DNA from: Nonomuraea sp.
Lineage (GTDB): Bacteria; Actinomycetota; Actinomycetes; Streptosporangiales; Streptosporangiaceae
Direction of reading: 5' to 3'
Length of the DNA stretch: 6,580 nt
Assembly (NCBI GenBank): GCA_013362835.1
Contig: JABFVJ010000188.1
Coordinates: 1 to 6,580 of the forward strand
The position numbers were made by a program, and so were the translations under genes. The number at the start of each line of letters is the position of its first letter. The first letter of the stretch is position 1. The notes under the pieces are model-generated. The model ran no database searches and had not been told where the DNA came from. It saw only the letters and a program-made list of their open reading frames with translations. Shown one piece after another: positions 1 to 5,591 of this stretch.

Positions 1-39
1 GGCCCGCTCCGCGATGGCCTGAGCGGTCAGTTTTCCCAT
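1..39 (-). CDS. TetR/AcrR-family transcriptional repressor, N-terminal fragment (gene continues off the left edge)
   Basis: Only 13 codons are in the window, reading MGKLTAQAIAERA. This resembles the start of helix 1 in many actinobacterial TetR repressors that control MFS exporters. The identification leans on context: the gene is divergent from a drug-exporter gene and faces a large palindromic operator, the usual TetR/efflux arrangement. The expected role is a dimeric DNA-binding repressor that releases the operator when it binds the exported compound. I chose ATG at 37-39. A GTG lies directly in front (40-42) and would add one residue. No Shine-Dalgarno sequence precedes either codon, but a -10-like TATAGT (complement of 51-56) ends 8 bases before the GTG, so translation may be leaderless from GTG. 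The DNA-binding and ligand domains are outside the window, so another regulator family is possible. Confidence 0.6.
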   Translation of the reverse strand, partial: MGKLTAQAIAERA

Positions 40-44
40 CACGG

Positions 45-74
45 TTGACAACTATACGCCGTACAAGTTGAACT
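45..74 (+). promoter_or_regulatory. Candidate promoter of the MFS exporter
   Basis: A consensus -35 TTGACA lies at 45-50. At 17-18 bp spacing the -10 would be TTGAAC (68-73) or TGAACT (69-74), both poor matches to TANNNT. The start point would fall near position 80, inside the operator. The weak -10 makes this call tentative. Confidence 0.4.
51..56 (-). promoter_or_regulatory. Candidate -10 element of the TetR-type gene
   Basis: On the minus strand this reads TATAGT, a good match to the actinobacterial TANNNT -10. It lies 8 bases before GTG (42-40) and 11 before ATG (39-37), a distance that would put transcription at or next to the start codon. No clear -35 is present at 17-18 bp. All but one base lies within the left operator arm, consistent with autorepression. 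Confidence 0.4.
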
Positions 75-100
75 GTACGACGTACAAGTACGGCGTATAG
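52..100. promoter_or_regulatory. Composite palindromic operator between the repressor and MFS genes
   Basis: Seen directly: perfect 13-bp inverted arms CTATACGCCGTAC (52-64) and GTACGGCGTATAG (88-100), separated by 23 bp and centred on position 76. Inside are smaller dyads AGTTGAACT (66-74) and GTACGACGTAC (75-85). CGTACAAGT occurs twice as a direct repeat (60-68 and 81-89), offset by exactly 21 bp, about two helical turns. GTAC occurs four times. This layout suits two repressor dimers on one DNA face, as in several TetR systems. The left arm overlaps the repressor's own -10 candidate and the right arm runs into the exporter's Shine-Dalgarno sequence, so binding should shut off both genes. 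That the adjacent TetR-type protein binds here is inferred from position. Confidence 0.8.
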
Positions 101-104
101 GAGG
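99..104 (+). promoter_or_regulatory. Shine-Dalgarno sequence of the MFS exporter, overlapping the operator arm
   Basis: AGGAGG lies 5 bases before ATG at 110 and supports that start. Its first two bases are the last two of the right operator arm (88-100), so the operator occupies the transcript leader up to the ribosome site. Confidence 0.8.
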
Positions 105-109
105 CTGTC

Positions 110-1534
110 ATGCGATGGTGGGCGTTGGGTGCCGTGACGTTGGGCACCTTCATGACGTATCTGGATAACAACGTGGGCAATGTCGCGTTGCCGACGATTC
201 AGCGGGACCTCGGGCTGACCATCTCCGGGCTGGAGTGGATCGTGAGCTCGTACATCCTGGTCTTCGCCGGGCTCATGCTGGTCGGCGGCAGGCTCGCGGA
301 CCTCTTCGGCGGCCGCAGGGTGTTCCTCGCCGGGCTGGCCGTCTTCACCGCGTCCTCGCTCGTCGCCGGGCTCGCCACCAGCGGCGGGATGCTGATCGCG
401 GCCCGCGCCGTCCAGGGCGTGGGCGCGGCGCTGCTCACGCCGACGGCGCTGACCCTGATCAGCCAGATCTTCCCCGACCCGGGCGAGCGCGGCAGGGCCG
501 TGGGCATCTGGAGCGCCTCCAGCGCGCTGTCCATGGCGATCGGCCCGGCGGCGGGCGGCTTCATCAGCGAGAACCTGCACTGGGGCTGGATCTACCTGAT
601 CAACGTGCCGATCGGGCTCGCCACGTTCGGCCTGGCCATGTGGGCGGTCAGGCCCGCGTTCACCCGCGTGCGGCGCAACCTCGACCTGCCCGGCCTGGCC
701 ACCTCGGCCCTCGCGCTGTTCGCCCTGACCTACGGGCTCATCGAGGGCGACGGCGCCGGCTGGACGTCGGCGGAGATCCTGGCCGCCTTCGGCCTCGCGG
801 CCGCGGCCGGCATCGCCTTCGCGCTGGTCGAGTCGCGGGCCGCCAACCCGATGGTCGACCTGTCGCTCTTCCGCTCCCGGGTGTTCAGCGGCGGCTCGCT
901 CACCATGGGCATCTGGTCGTTCGGCGTGTTCGGCATCTACTTCTTCAGCGCGCTGTGGCTGCAGAACGTGCTCGGCTTCTCGCCCACGCAGGCCGGGCTG
1001 GCGTTCGTGCCGATGGCCCTCGTCCTCGCGGTGGTCGCGATCCTGTCGCAGCGGATCAGCGCCAGGCTCGGCACCGGCCCGACGGTCGCGCTCGGCATGG
1101 CGCTCATGGGCGCGGCGATCTACATGATCTCCGGGGTCGGCGCCGACGGCGACTACGCCGACGTCGTCCCCTGGTTCCTGCTGTACGGGCTGGGCGGCGG
1201 CATGCTGGTGCCGCTGACGTCCGCGGTCCTCGGCGGCATGCCGAAGGACAGGTCAGGCGTGGCCTCGGGCGTCATGAACGTCTCCCGCGAGGTGTTCGGG
1301 CTGCTCGGCATCACCGTGCTCGGCGCGATCCTGAGCTCCCGCCAGAGCGGGAGCGACCAGCCGCCGCTGACCGCCTTCCTCGACGCCTACCAGTTCACGC
1401 TGGTGATCGCCGCGGTGATCGTGCTGGCCGCCATCCCGCTCAGCCTGTACGCCATGCGCCCCGCCCGCCCCCGCCCGCCCGAGGAGGAGCCTCAGGCCAC
1501 CACCGCCTCCGCCACCGTCGGGTCGTCGAACTGA
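110..1534 (+). CDS. MFS multidrug/antibiotic exporter, DHA2 (14-TM) family
   Basis: A proton-driven drug exporter of the inner membrane, 474 residues, the usual DHA2 length. The chain is almost entirely hydrophobic helices, starting at residue 5 with no leader, and ends in a short Pro/Arg/Glu-rich cytoplasmic tail (about 447-474). Family motifs are visible: motif D1 as LDNNVGNVALP (18-28), motif A as GGRLADLFGGRR (59-70), motif B around R99-AVQG, and the antiporter motif C with GPAAGG (145-150). D1 is commonly LDxTIVNVALP; here Asn21 replaces the usual Thr and Gly23 replaces Val. The ATG has a strong Shine-Dalgarno sequence. The gene is divergent from a TetR-type repressor and directly downstream of its presumed operator, so substrate-induced expression is expected. 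The substrate cannot be read from the sequence. Its last 43 bases overlap the 3' end of the convergent ABC gene. Confidence 0.93.
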   Translation: MRWWALGAVTLGTFMTYLDNNVGNVALPTIQRDLGLTISGLEWIVSSYILVFAGLMLVGGRLADLFGGRRVFLAGLAVFTASSLVAGLATSGGMLIAARAVQGVGAALLTPTALTLISQIFPDPGERGRAVGIWSASSALSMAIGPAAGGFISENLHWGWIYLINVPIGLATFGLAMWAVRPAFTRVRRNLDLPGLATSALALFALTYGLIEGDGAGWTSAEILAAFGLAAAAGIAFALVESRAANPMVDLSLFRSRVFSGGSLTMGIWSFGVFGIYFFSALWLQNVLGFSPTQAGLAFVPMALVLAVVAILSQRISARLGTGPTVALGMALMGAAIYMISGVGADGDYADVVPWFLLYGLGGGMLVPLTSAVLGGMPKDRSGVASGVMNVSREVFGLLGITVLGAILSSRQSGSDQPPLTAFLDAYQFTLVIAAVIVLAAIPLSLYAMRPARPRPPEEEPQATTASATVGSSN

Positions 1535-3375
1535 GTGCGGTACAGCTCCTCGTACCGGCCGCCCAGGGCCAGCAGCTCGGCGTGCGTGCCCCGTTCGGCC
1601 ACGCGGCCGTCCTCGATCACCAGGATCAGGTCGGCCGCCCGCACGGTCGAGAGCCGGTGCGCGATCACCACGGCGGTCCTGCCCTCCAGCGCCTCGCCCA
1701 GCGCGGCCTGCACGGCCGCCTCGGAGGTGGAGTCCAGCGCGGCGGTGGCCTCGTCGAGGATCACCACCCTGGGCCTGGCCAGCAGCAGCCGGGCGATGGT
1801 CAGCCGCTGGCGCTCGCCGCCCGACAGCCGGTAGCCGCGCTCGCCGACGACCGTGTCGAGGCCGTCGGGCAGCGACGCGATCAAGGTGCTCAGCCTGGCC
1901 CTGGTCAGGGCGTCCCAGATCTCCTGCTCGCTCGCCTCGGGCCTGGCCAGGAGCAGGTTCTCCCTGATCGTCTCGTGGAAGAGGTGGCCGTCCTGGGTGA
2001 CCATGCCGAGGGTGTCGCGGATCGCGTCGAAGGTCAGGTCGCGTACGTCCACGCCGCCTAGCCGGACCGCGCCGGAGTCGACGTCGTACAGTCTGGGCAG
2101 AAGCTGGGCGATCGTGGACTTGCCCGCGCCCGACGAGCCCACCAGCGCCACCATCTGGCCCGGCAGGGCCGTGAACGAGACGCCGTGCAGCACCTCCTCG
2201 CCGCCGCGCGAGTCGAGCGTGGCGACCTCCTCCAGCGAGGCGAGCGAGACCTTGTCGGCCGAGGGGTAGGCGAAGCGCACGTCGTCGAACTCGACCGCGA
2301 CCGGGCCTTCCGGCACCTCGCGGGCTCCCGGGCGTTCCTGGATGAGCGGCTTGAGGTCGAGCACCTCGAAGACGCGCTCGAAGCTGACCAGGGCGCTCAT
2401 CACGTCCACGCGGGCGCTGGCGAGGGCGGTCAGGGGCGCGTACAGGCGGGTGAGCAGGAGGGCGAGCGACACGACCGCGCCGGGTTCGAGCTGGTCGCGC
2501 AGGGCGTAGAAGCCGCCGAGGCCGTACACGAGGGCCAGGGCGAGGGCCGAGACCAGGGTCAGGGCCGTGACGAACACCGACTGGTTCATGGCCGAGCGCA
2601 CGCCGATGTCGCGCACCCGCCGGGCCCGCGCGGCGAACTCGGCCGACTCGCGCGCCGGCCGTCCGAACAGCTTGACCAGCGTCGCGCCCGGCGCGGAGAA
2701 CCGCTCGGTCATCTGGGTGCCCATGGCCGCGTTGTGGTCGGCGGCCTCGCGCCGCAGCCGCGCGATCCTGACGCCCATCCGGCGGGCGGGCAGCACGAAC
2801 ACGGGCAGGAGCAGCAGCGCGAGCAGCGTGATCTGCCACGAGATGCCGATCATCACGGTGAGCGTCAGCACGAGCTGCACCAGGTTGCCGGCCACGCTGG
2901 ACAGGGTGTCGGTGAAGGCCCGCTGCGCCCCGATCACGTCGTTGTTCAGCCGGCTGACCAGCGCGCCGGTACGGGTCCGCATGAAGAACGCGACCGGCAT
3001 GCGCTGCACGTGATCGAAGACGGACGTGCGCAGGTCGAGGATCAGCCCTTCGCCGATGGTGGCCGACTGCCAGCGGTTCAGCAGGCCGAGCCCGGCCTCT
3101 GCGAGGGCCAGGCCGGCGATCAGCAGCGCGACCTTGACGACCACGCCGAGCGCCTCGCCGTTGAAGATCGCGTCGACCACCCGCCCCGCGAGCAGCGGCG
3201 ACACCACGGCCAATCCGGCGAGCACCACGCTGAGCAGCAGGAACACCACGATCCTGCGGCGATGCGGGCGGGCGAACCCGCCGATACGCCGGAGCGTCGC
3301 CCTGTTCAGCGGGCGACGCTCCGTACGGTTGTTCAACGAATACAGCTGATGCCAGGCGGTCACGTCCATGCTCAT
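1492..3375 (-). CDS. ABC exporter half-transporter (fused transmembrane and ATPase domains, MDR/MsbA type)
   Basis: A 627-residue half-transporter working as a dimer in the cytoplasmic membrane, probably exporting drugs, lipids or other amphipathic compounds by ATP hydrolysis. The transmembrane domain spans about residues 42-320, with clear hydrophobic helices near 42-64, 77-100, 160-200 and 270-320. The ATPase domain has every catalytic motif: Walker A GSSGAGKST (413-421), Q-loop Gln461, signature LSGGERQR (517-524), Walker B VVILDEATAALD (537-548) with catalytic Glu542, and switch His573. It should therefore be active as a homodimer. A charged insert of about 20 residues precedes the Walker A strand (near 370-395), a form I recall from other actinobacterial exporters of this type. 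The ATG at 3375 lies 7 bases after a -10 element, giving a leaderless transcript; a second Met at codon 3 is less likely. The gene lies 34 bp behind phoX but has its own MerR-type promoter, and its 3' end overlaps the MFS gene. The substrate is unknown. Confidence 0.95.
   Translation of the reverse strand: MSMDVTAWHQLYSLNNRTERRPLNRATLRRIGGFARPHRRRIVVFLLLSVVLAGLAVVSPLLAGRVVDAIFNGEALGVVVKVALLIAGLALAEAGLGLLNRWQSATIGEGLILDLRTSVFDHVQRMPVAFFMRTRTGALVSRLNNDVIGAQRAFTDTLSSVAGNLVQLVLTLTVMIGISWQITLLALLLLPVFVLPARRMGVRIARLRREAADHNAAMGTQMTERFSAPGATLVKLFGRPARESAEFAARARRVRDIGVRSAMNQSVFVTALTLVSALALALVYGLGGFYALRDQLEPGAVVSLALLLTRLYAPLTALASARVDVMSALVSFERVFEVLDLKPLIQERPGAREVPEGPVAVEFDDVRFAYPSADKVSLASLEEVATLDSRGGEEVLHGVSFTALPGQMVALVGSSGAGKSTIAQLLPRLYDVDSGAVRLGGVDVRDLTFDAIRDTLGMVTQDGHLFHETIRENLLLARPEASEQEIWDALTRARLSTLIASLPDGLDTVVGERGYRLSGGERQRLTIARLLLARPRVVILDEATAALDSTSEAAVQAALGEALEGRTAVVIAHRLSTVRAADLILVIEDGRVAERGTHAELLALGGRYEELYRTQFDDPTVAEAVVA
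3290..3323 (-). other. Perfect 13-bp stem-loop inside the start of the ABC exporter gene
   Basis: CGGAGCGTCGCCC (3290-3302) and GGGCGACGCTCCG (3311-3323) are exact reverse complements around an 8-base loop. In the mRNA this occupies nucleotides 53-86 of the coding region (codons 18-29, encoding TERRPLNRATLR), just before the first transmembrane helix. No U-run follows, so it is not a standard terminator. It could slow early elongation, stabilise the transcript or be a protein-binding site. The function is not shown by the sequence. Confidence 0.6.
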
Positions 3376-3382
3376 GGCATGG

Positions 3383-3413
3383 AGACTATTTCCTCAAGTT
3401 AACTTTAGGTCAA
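3383..3413 (-). promoter_or_regulatory. MerR-type promoter of the ABC exporter with a 19-bp spacer
   Basis: On the minus strand the -35 is TTGACC (3413-3408) and the -10 is TAGTCT (3388-3383), separated by exactly 19 bp. This over-long spacer is the hallmark of promoters activated by MerR-family regulators, which distort the DNA to realign the two elements. The -35 contains the stop codon of the upstream phoX gene (3412-3410). The -10 ends 7 bases before ATG 3375, predicting a leaderless mRNA. A Met-Pro-stop minimal frame starts at 3380 and overlaps the ABC start as ATGA; it would matter only in read-through transcripts from phoX. Confidence 0.75.
3392..3409. promoter_or_regulatory. SoxR-type (MerR family) operator
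   Basis: The 18-bp sequence CCTCAAGTTAACTTTAGG is a palindrome with one mismatch (T at 3406 where G would be symmetric). From memory, the SoxR site of the E. coli soxS promoter is CCTCAAGTTAACTTGAGG, one base different. It is almost entirely inside the 19-bp spacer of the ABC promoter, where SoxR and other MerR activators bind. In Streptomyces coelicolor, SoxR responds to redox-active compounds and its small regulon includes an ABC transporter. No MerR-family gene is in the window, so the regulator would be encoded elsewhere. A different MerR member with a similar site cannot be excluded. Confidence 0.78.
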
Positions 3414-5476
3414 CTGCCGATCTTCTTGCCCCTGCTGTGCCAGACCACCGCGACCGACGGGCGCGGCTGGTCGCCGTCGGGCCAGTGGCTGGCCGGGTTG
3501 TCCGGGCTCGCGCCGTCGAGCTCGCCCGGGTGCTGCACCGCCACGAACACGCTCTTCTGGTCGGCGGTGACCAGCGGGCCGCAGGTCTCCGCGCCGAGCG
3601 GCACCGTGAGGAACTGGCGCAGGTGACCCCGGTCGGAGCCGCGTACCGGCATGACGAACAGGCCGTCGTTGCTGCCGAGCTGGTTGCCGTCCGTGGAGAT
3701 CCACAGGTTGCCGTCGGCGTCGAACGTCACGTTGTCCGGGCACGAGATCGGCGAGACCTTGGTCTTGTCGTAGCCGGCGAAGTAGGTGGTGGCGTCGTTC
3801 GGGTCGCCGCAGACCAGCGGGAGCGACCAGGCGAACGTGGTCTCGCCCGCGTCGTCGCGCCGCTCGGACACCTCCAGGATGTGGCCGTGCTTGTTCGACG
3901 GGCGCGGGTTGGCCTCGTCCACCTGGGCGGCGGTGCGGTTGGAGTTGTTGGTCAGGGCCACGTAGACGCCGCCGGTGACCGGGTTGCGCTCCATGTCCTC
4001 CGGGCGGTCCATCTTGGTCGCGCCGACCTTGTCGGCCGCCGTACGGGTGTAGATCAGCACCTCGGCGGCGGTCATGCCGTCCACGTACGACCTGTCGCCC
4101 GACACCAGCGGGATCCATTGGCCGGAGCCGTCGAACAGGCCGTCGGAGGGCAGCCTGCCGGACCCGTCGATCTCGGCGGCCGGGCTGTCGCCGGTGAACT
4201 TGGCGACGTACAGGGTGCCCTCGTCCAGAAGGTCGCGGTTGTGCCGGTCGAAGCCCGGGATGTAGCGGTTCTTGGAGACGAACTTGTAGATGTACTCGAA
4301 GCGCGAGTCGTCACCCATGTACACGACCAGGCGGCCGTCCCTGGCCAGGGTCGTGTTGGCGGCCTCGTGCTTGAAGCGGCCGAGCGCGGTGCGCTTGATC
4401 GGCGTCGAGTCCGGGTCGAACGGGTCGATCTCCACGACCCACCCGAACCTGTTGGCCTCGTTCGGGTGCCTGGCCAGGTCGAACCGCTCCTCGACCCGGT
4501 CGAACCGGCGGCTGCTCGACGGCGTCCCGGTCGTGATCGTGTAGCGGGAGATGTACGGCTTCTGCGCCTCGGGCACCTTGTCGCCGTTGACGAAGTACTG
4601 GTCGAAGTTCTCCTCGGCGGTCAGGACCGTGCCCCAGGGGGTGTAGCCGCCCGAGCAGTTGTTCAGCATGCCGACCGGGACCAGGCCCTTGGGGTCGGCG
4701 GCCGTCTTGAGCAGGTCGTGACCGGCGGCCGGGCCGCTGAAGCGCATCGGCGTCCGCGCGGTGACGCGCCGGTTGTAGCGGCGGCGGCCCTTGGTGGTCA
4801 GCTTCCACTCGCCGGTGCCGTGCGCCCGCTCGATCTCCACGACGGAACCGCCGTGCGCGGCCAGCGCGATCCTGATCTGCTCCTCGGTCGCGGCCGCGCC
4901 GCCCGTGTACCCGCGGAACATCAGGCTCTCGTCGGTGTACTCGTGGTTCACCCACAGCAGGCCGCGGTTGTGGCCCATCGGGAAGAAGGTCACGTAGTCG
5001 CAGTTGTAGCCGAACTGCTTGTTCTGGGCGTCGGCCGTCTGGTTGTCGAAGTCGAAGGCAGGCGCGTCGGGCAGCACCGGGTCGCCCCAGCGCACCACCA
5101 CGGAGGAGCTGTAGCCGTCCGGGATGCGCAGCGCGTCGTCCTTGTTCGGCGGCACGGGGGTGAAGACGAGCCCGCCGCCCCGGCCGCGGAAACCCTCGGC
5201 GGCGGCCTGCCCGGGCTCGTCGGCGAAGGCCGGAACCGCGCCCGCGACACCGGCTCCCGCCACCAATGCGCCGAGCGCGCCCGCGCGCAGCACGCCGCGG
5301 CGCGACAGCGCCTCCTTCACGACGTCGCCGAAGTAGGCGTTGCCGGTCGTGTTGGCCACGTCATGCGCGCACGCGTTTCCGCAGCGGAACTGACAGGTCA
5401 GCGCGGATCGGCCACCTTTGTGCGGAGTGGACAGCAACGGCAGCAGCCGCCGTCCGTCCGCGTTGGGGTTCGCCAC
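3410..5476 (-). CDS. phoX: PhoX-family secreted phosphatase (DUF839), Tat-exported
   Basis: A 688-residue phosphatase that releases phosphate from organic phosphoesters outside the cytoplasm. Characterised PhoX enzymes use iron and calcium rather than zinc. The Tat motif SRRGVL (58-63) is followed by a hydrophobic Ala/Gly stretch and a likely cleavage site after PAFA (85). The mature domain has family landmarks: VNHEY (176-180), NNCSGGYTPWGT (272-283) with Cys274, which I equate with the conserved iron-ligand cysteine, the acidic pair E288-E289 just after it, then GRFKHE, RPEDME and CPDNVTF further on. The 57 residues before the Tat motif are unusually long and hold a CxxxCxxxCxH cluster (C28, C32, C36, H38). 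The GTG start at 5476 is supported by GGAGG 4 bases upstream; the alternative GTG at codon 53 has no ribosome site. A PHO-box-like element upstream suggests PhoP control. The exact substrate is unproven, since DUF839 also includes less studied paralogues. Confidence 0.92.
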   Translation of the reverse strand: MANPNADGRRLLPLLSTPHKGGRSALTCQFRCGNACAHDVANTTGNAYFGDVVKEALSRRGVLRAGALGALVAGAGVAGAVPAFADEPGQAAAEGFRGRGGGLVFTPVPPNKDDALRIPDGYSSSVVVRWGDPVLPDAPAFDFDNQTADAQNKQFGYNCDYVTFFPMGHNRGLLWVNHEYTDESLMFRGYTGGAAATEEQIRIALAAHGGSVVEIERAHGTGEWKLTTKGRRRYNRRVTARTPMRFSGPAAGHDLLKTAADPKGLVPVGMLNNCSGGYTPWGTVLTAEENFDQYFVNGDKVPEAQKPYISRYTITTGTPSSSRRFDRVEERFDLARHPNEANRFGWVVEIDPFDPDSTPIKRTALGRFKHEAANTTLARDGRLVVYMGDDSRFEYIYKFVSKNRYIPGFDRHNRDLLDEGTLYVAKFTGDSPAAEIDGSGRLPSDGLFDGSGQWIPLVSGDRSYVDGMTAAEVLIYTRTAADKVGATKMDRPEDMERNPVTGGVYVALTNNSNRTAAQVDEANPRPSNKHGHILEVSERRDDAGETTFAWSLPLVCGDPNDATTYFAGYDKTKVSPISCPDNVTFDADGNLWISTDGNQLGSNDGLFVMPVRGSDRGHLRQFLTVPLGAETCGPLVTADQKSVFVAVQHPGELDGASPDNPASHWPDGDQPRPSVAVVWHSRGKKIGS

Positions 5477-5480
5477 AGGT

Positions 5481-5485
5481 CCTCC
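5481..5485 (-). promoter_or_regulatory. Shine-Dalgarno sequence that fixes the phoX start
   Basis: The minus strand reads GGAGG followed by ACCT and the GTG start at 5476. This favours the long N-terminus carrying the Cys/His cluster over the internal GTG at 5320, which lacks such a site. Confidence 0.75.
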
Positions 5486-5512
5486 AGATATGTGCGCGGT
5501 TGTACGGCGGGG

Positions 5513-5518
5513 ACGTTA
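5513..5518 (-). promoter_or_regulatory. Candidate -10 element of phoX
   Basis: The minus strand reads TAACGT, fitting TANNNT, 5 bases downstream of the PHO-box repeats. At 17-bp spacing the -35 position (5536-5541) reads ACCTGG, a poor hexamer lying inside the first repeat, as expected for an activator-dependent promoter. The leader would be roughly 30 bases. Confidence 0.45.
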
Positions 5519-5523
5519 CGGTC

Positions 5524-5545
5524 GCCGGCGAAACCCCAGGTGAAC
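5524..5545 (-). promoter_or_regulatory. PHO box (PhoP-binding direct repeats) upstream of phoX
   Basis: Read on the minus strand, two adjacent 11-bp units are GTTCACCTGGG (5545-5535) and GTTTCGCCGGC (5534-5524). By my count the first matches the Streptomyces PHO-box unit, recalled as G(G/T)TCAYYYR(G/C)G, at all 11 positions; the second matches at 7. Position just upstream of a -10 and in front of a phosphatase gene fits PhoP activation under phosphate starvation. The region is shared with the divergent sterol-carrier-like gene, whose response is unclear. Confidence 0.6.
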
Positions 5546-5578
5546 GACGGCCTCCGTCTCGATGAACGCTTCCCGCGA

Positions 5579-5584
5579 GACAAT
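5579..5584 (+). promoter_or_regulatory. Candidate -10 element for leaderless expression of the sterol-carrier-like gene
   Basis: GACAAT is followed by 7 bases and then GTG at 5592, spacing suited to a transcript starting on the start codon. The -35 region at 17-18 bp (around 5555-5561) has no good hexamer. Weak evidence, used mainly to decide between possible starts. Confidence 0.3.
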
Positions 5585-5591
5585 GGGAGGC

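Noticed and set aside
235..2061. Very long open frame on the + strand overlapping the MFS gene and the 3' half of the ABC gene.
   Set aside because: Its translation is an Arg/Gly/Ala-rich low-complexity shadow with no family motif. It overlaps two genes with complete motif sets, and long alternative frames are expected at this G+C content.
1253..2839. Long minus-strand frame overlapping the ABC gene and the MFS 3' end.
   Set aside because: An out-of-frame shadow of the ABC gene (Arg/Gly/Pro-rich), with no domain and no ribosome site.
3372..3380. Met-Pro-stop mini-frame overlapping the ABC start as ATGA, with GAGG 11 bases upstream.
   Set aside because: It lies upstream of the predicted leaderless start point, so it would be absent from the main transcript. 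Two codons are easily chance.
2185..3402. Long + strand frame antisense to the ABC gene.
   Set aside because: The His/Gln/Glu/Arg-rich translation is typical of antisense to high-GC coding DNA, and the ABC protein on the other strand has all catalytic motifs.
3389..3413. Palindrome after the phoX stop considered as a terminator.
   Set aside because: The stem is A/T-rich with no loop and no T-run. Its sequence and 19-bp promoter spacing fit a MerR/SoxR operator much better.
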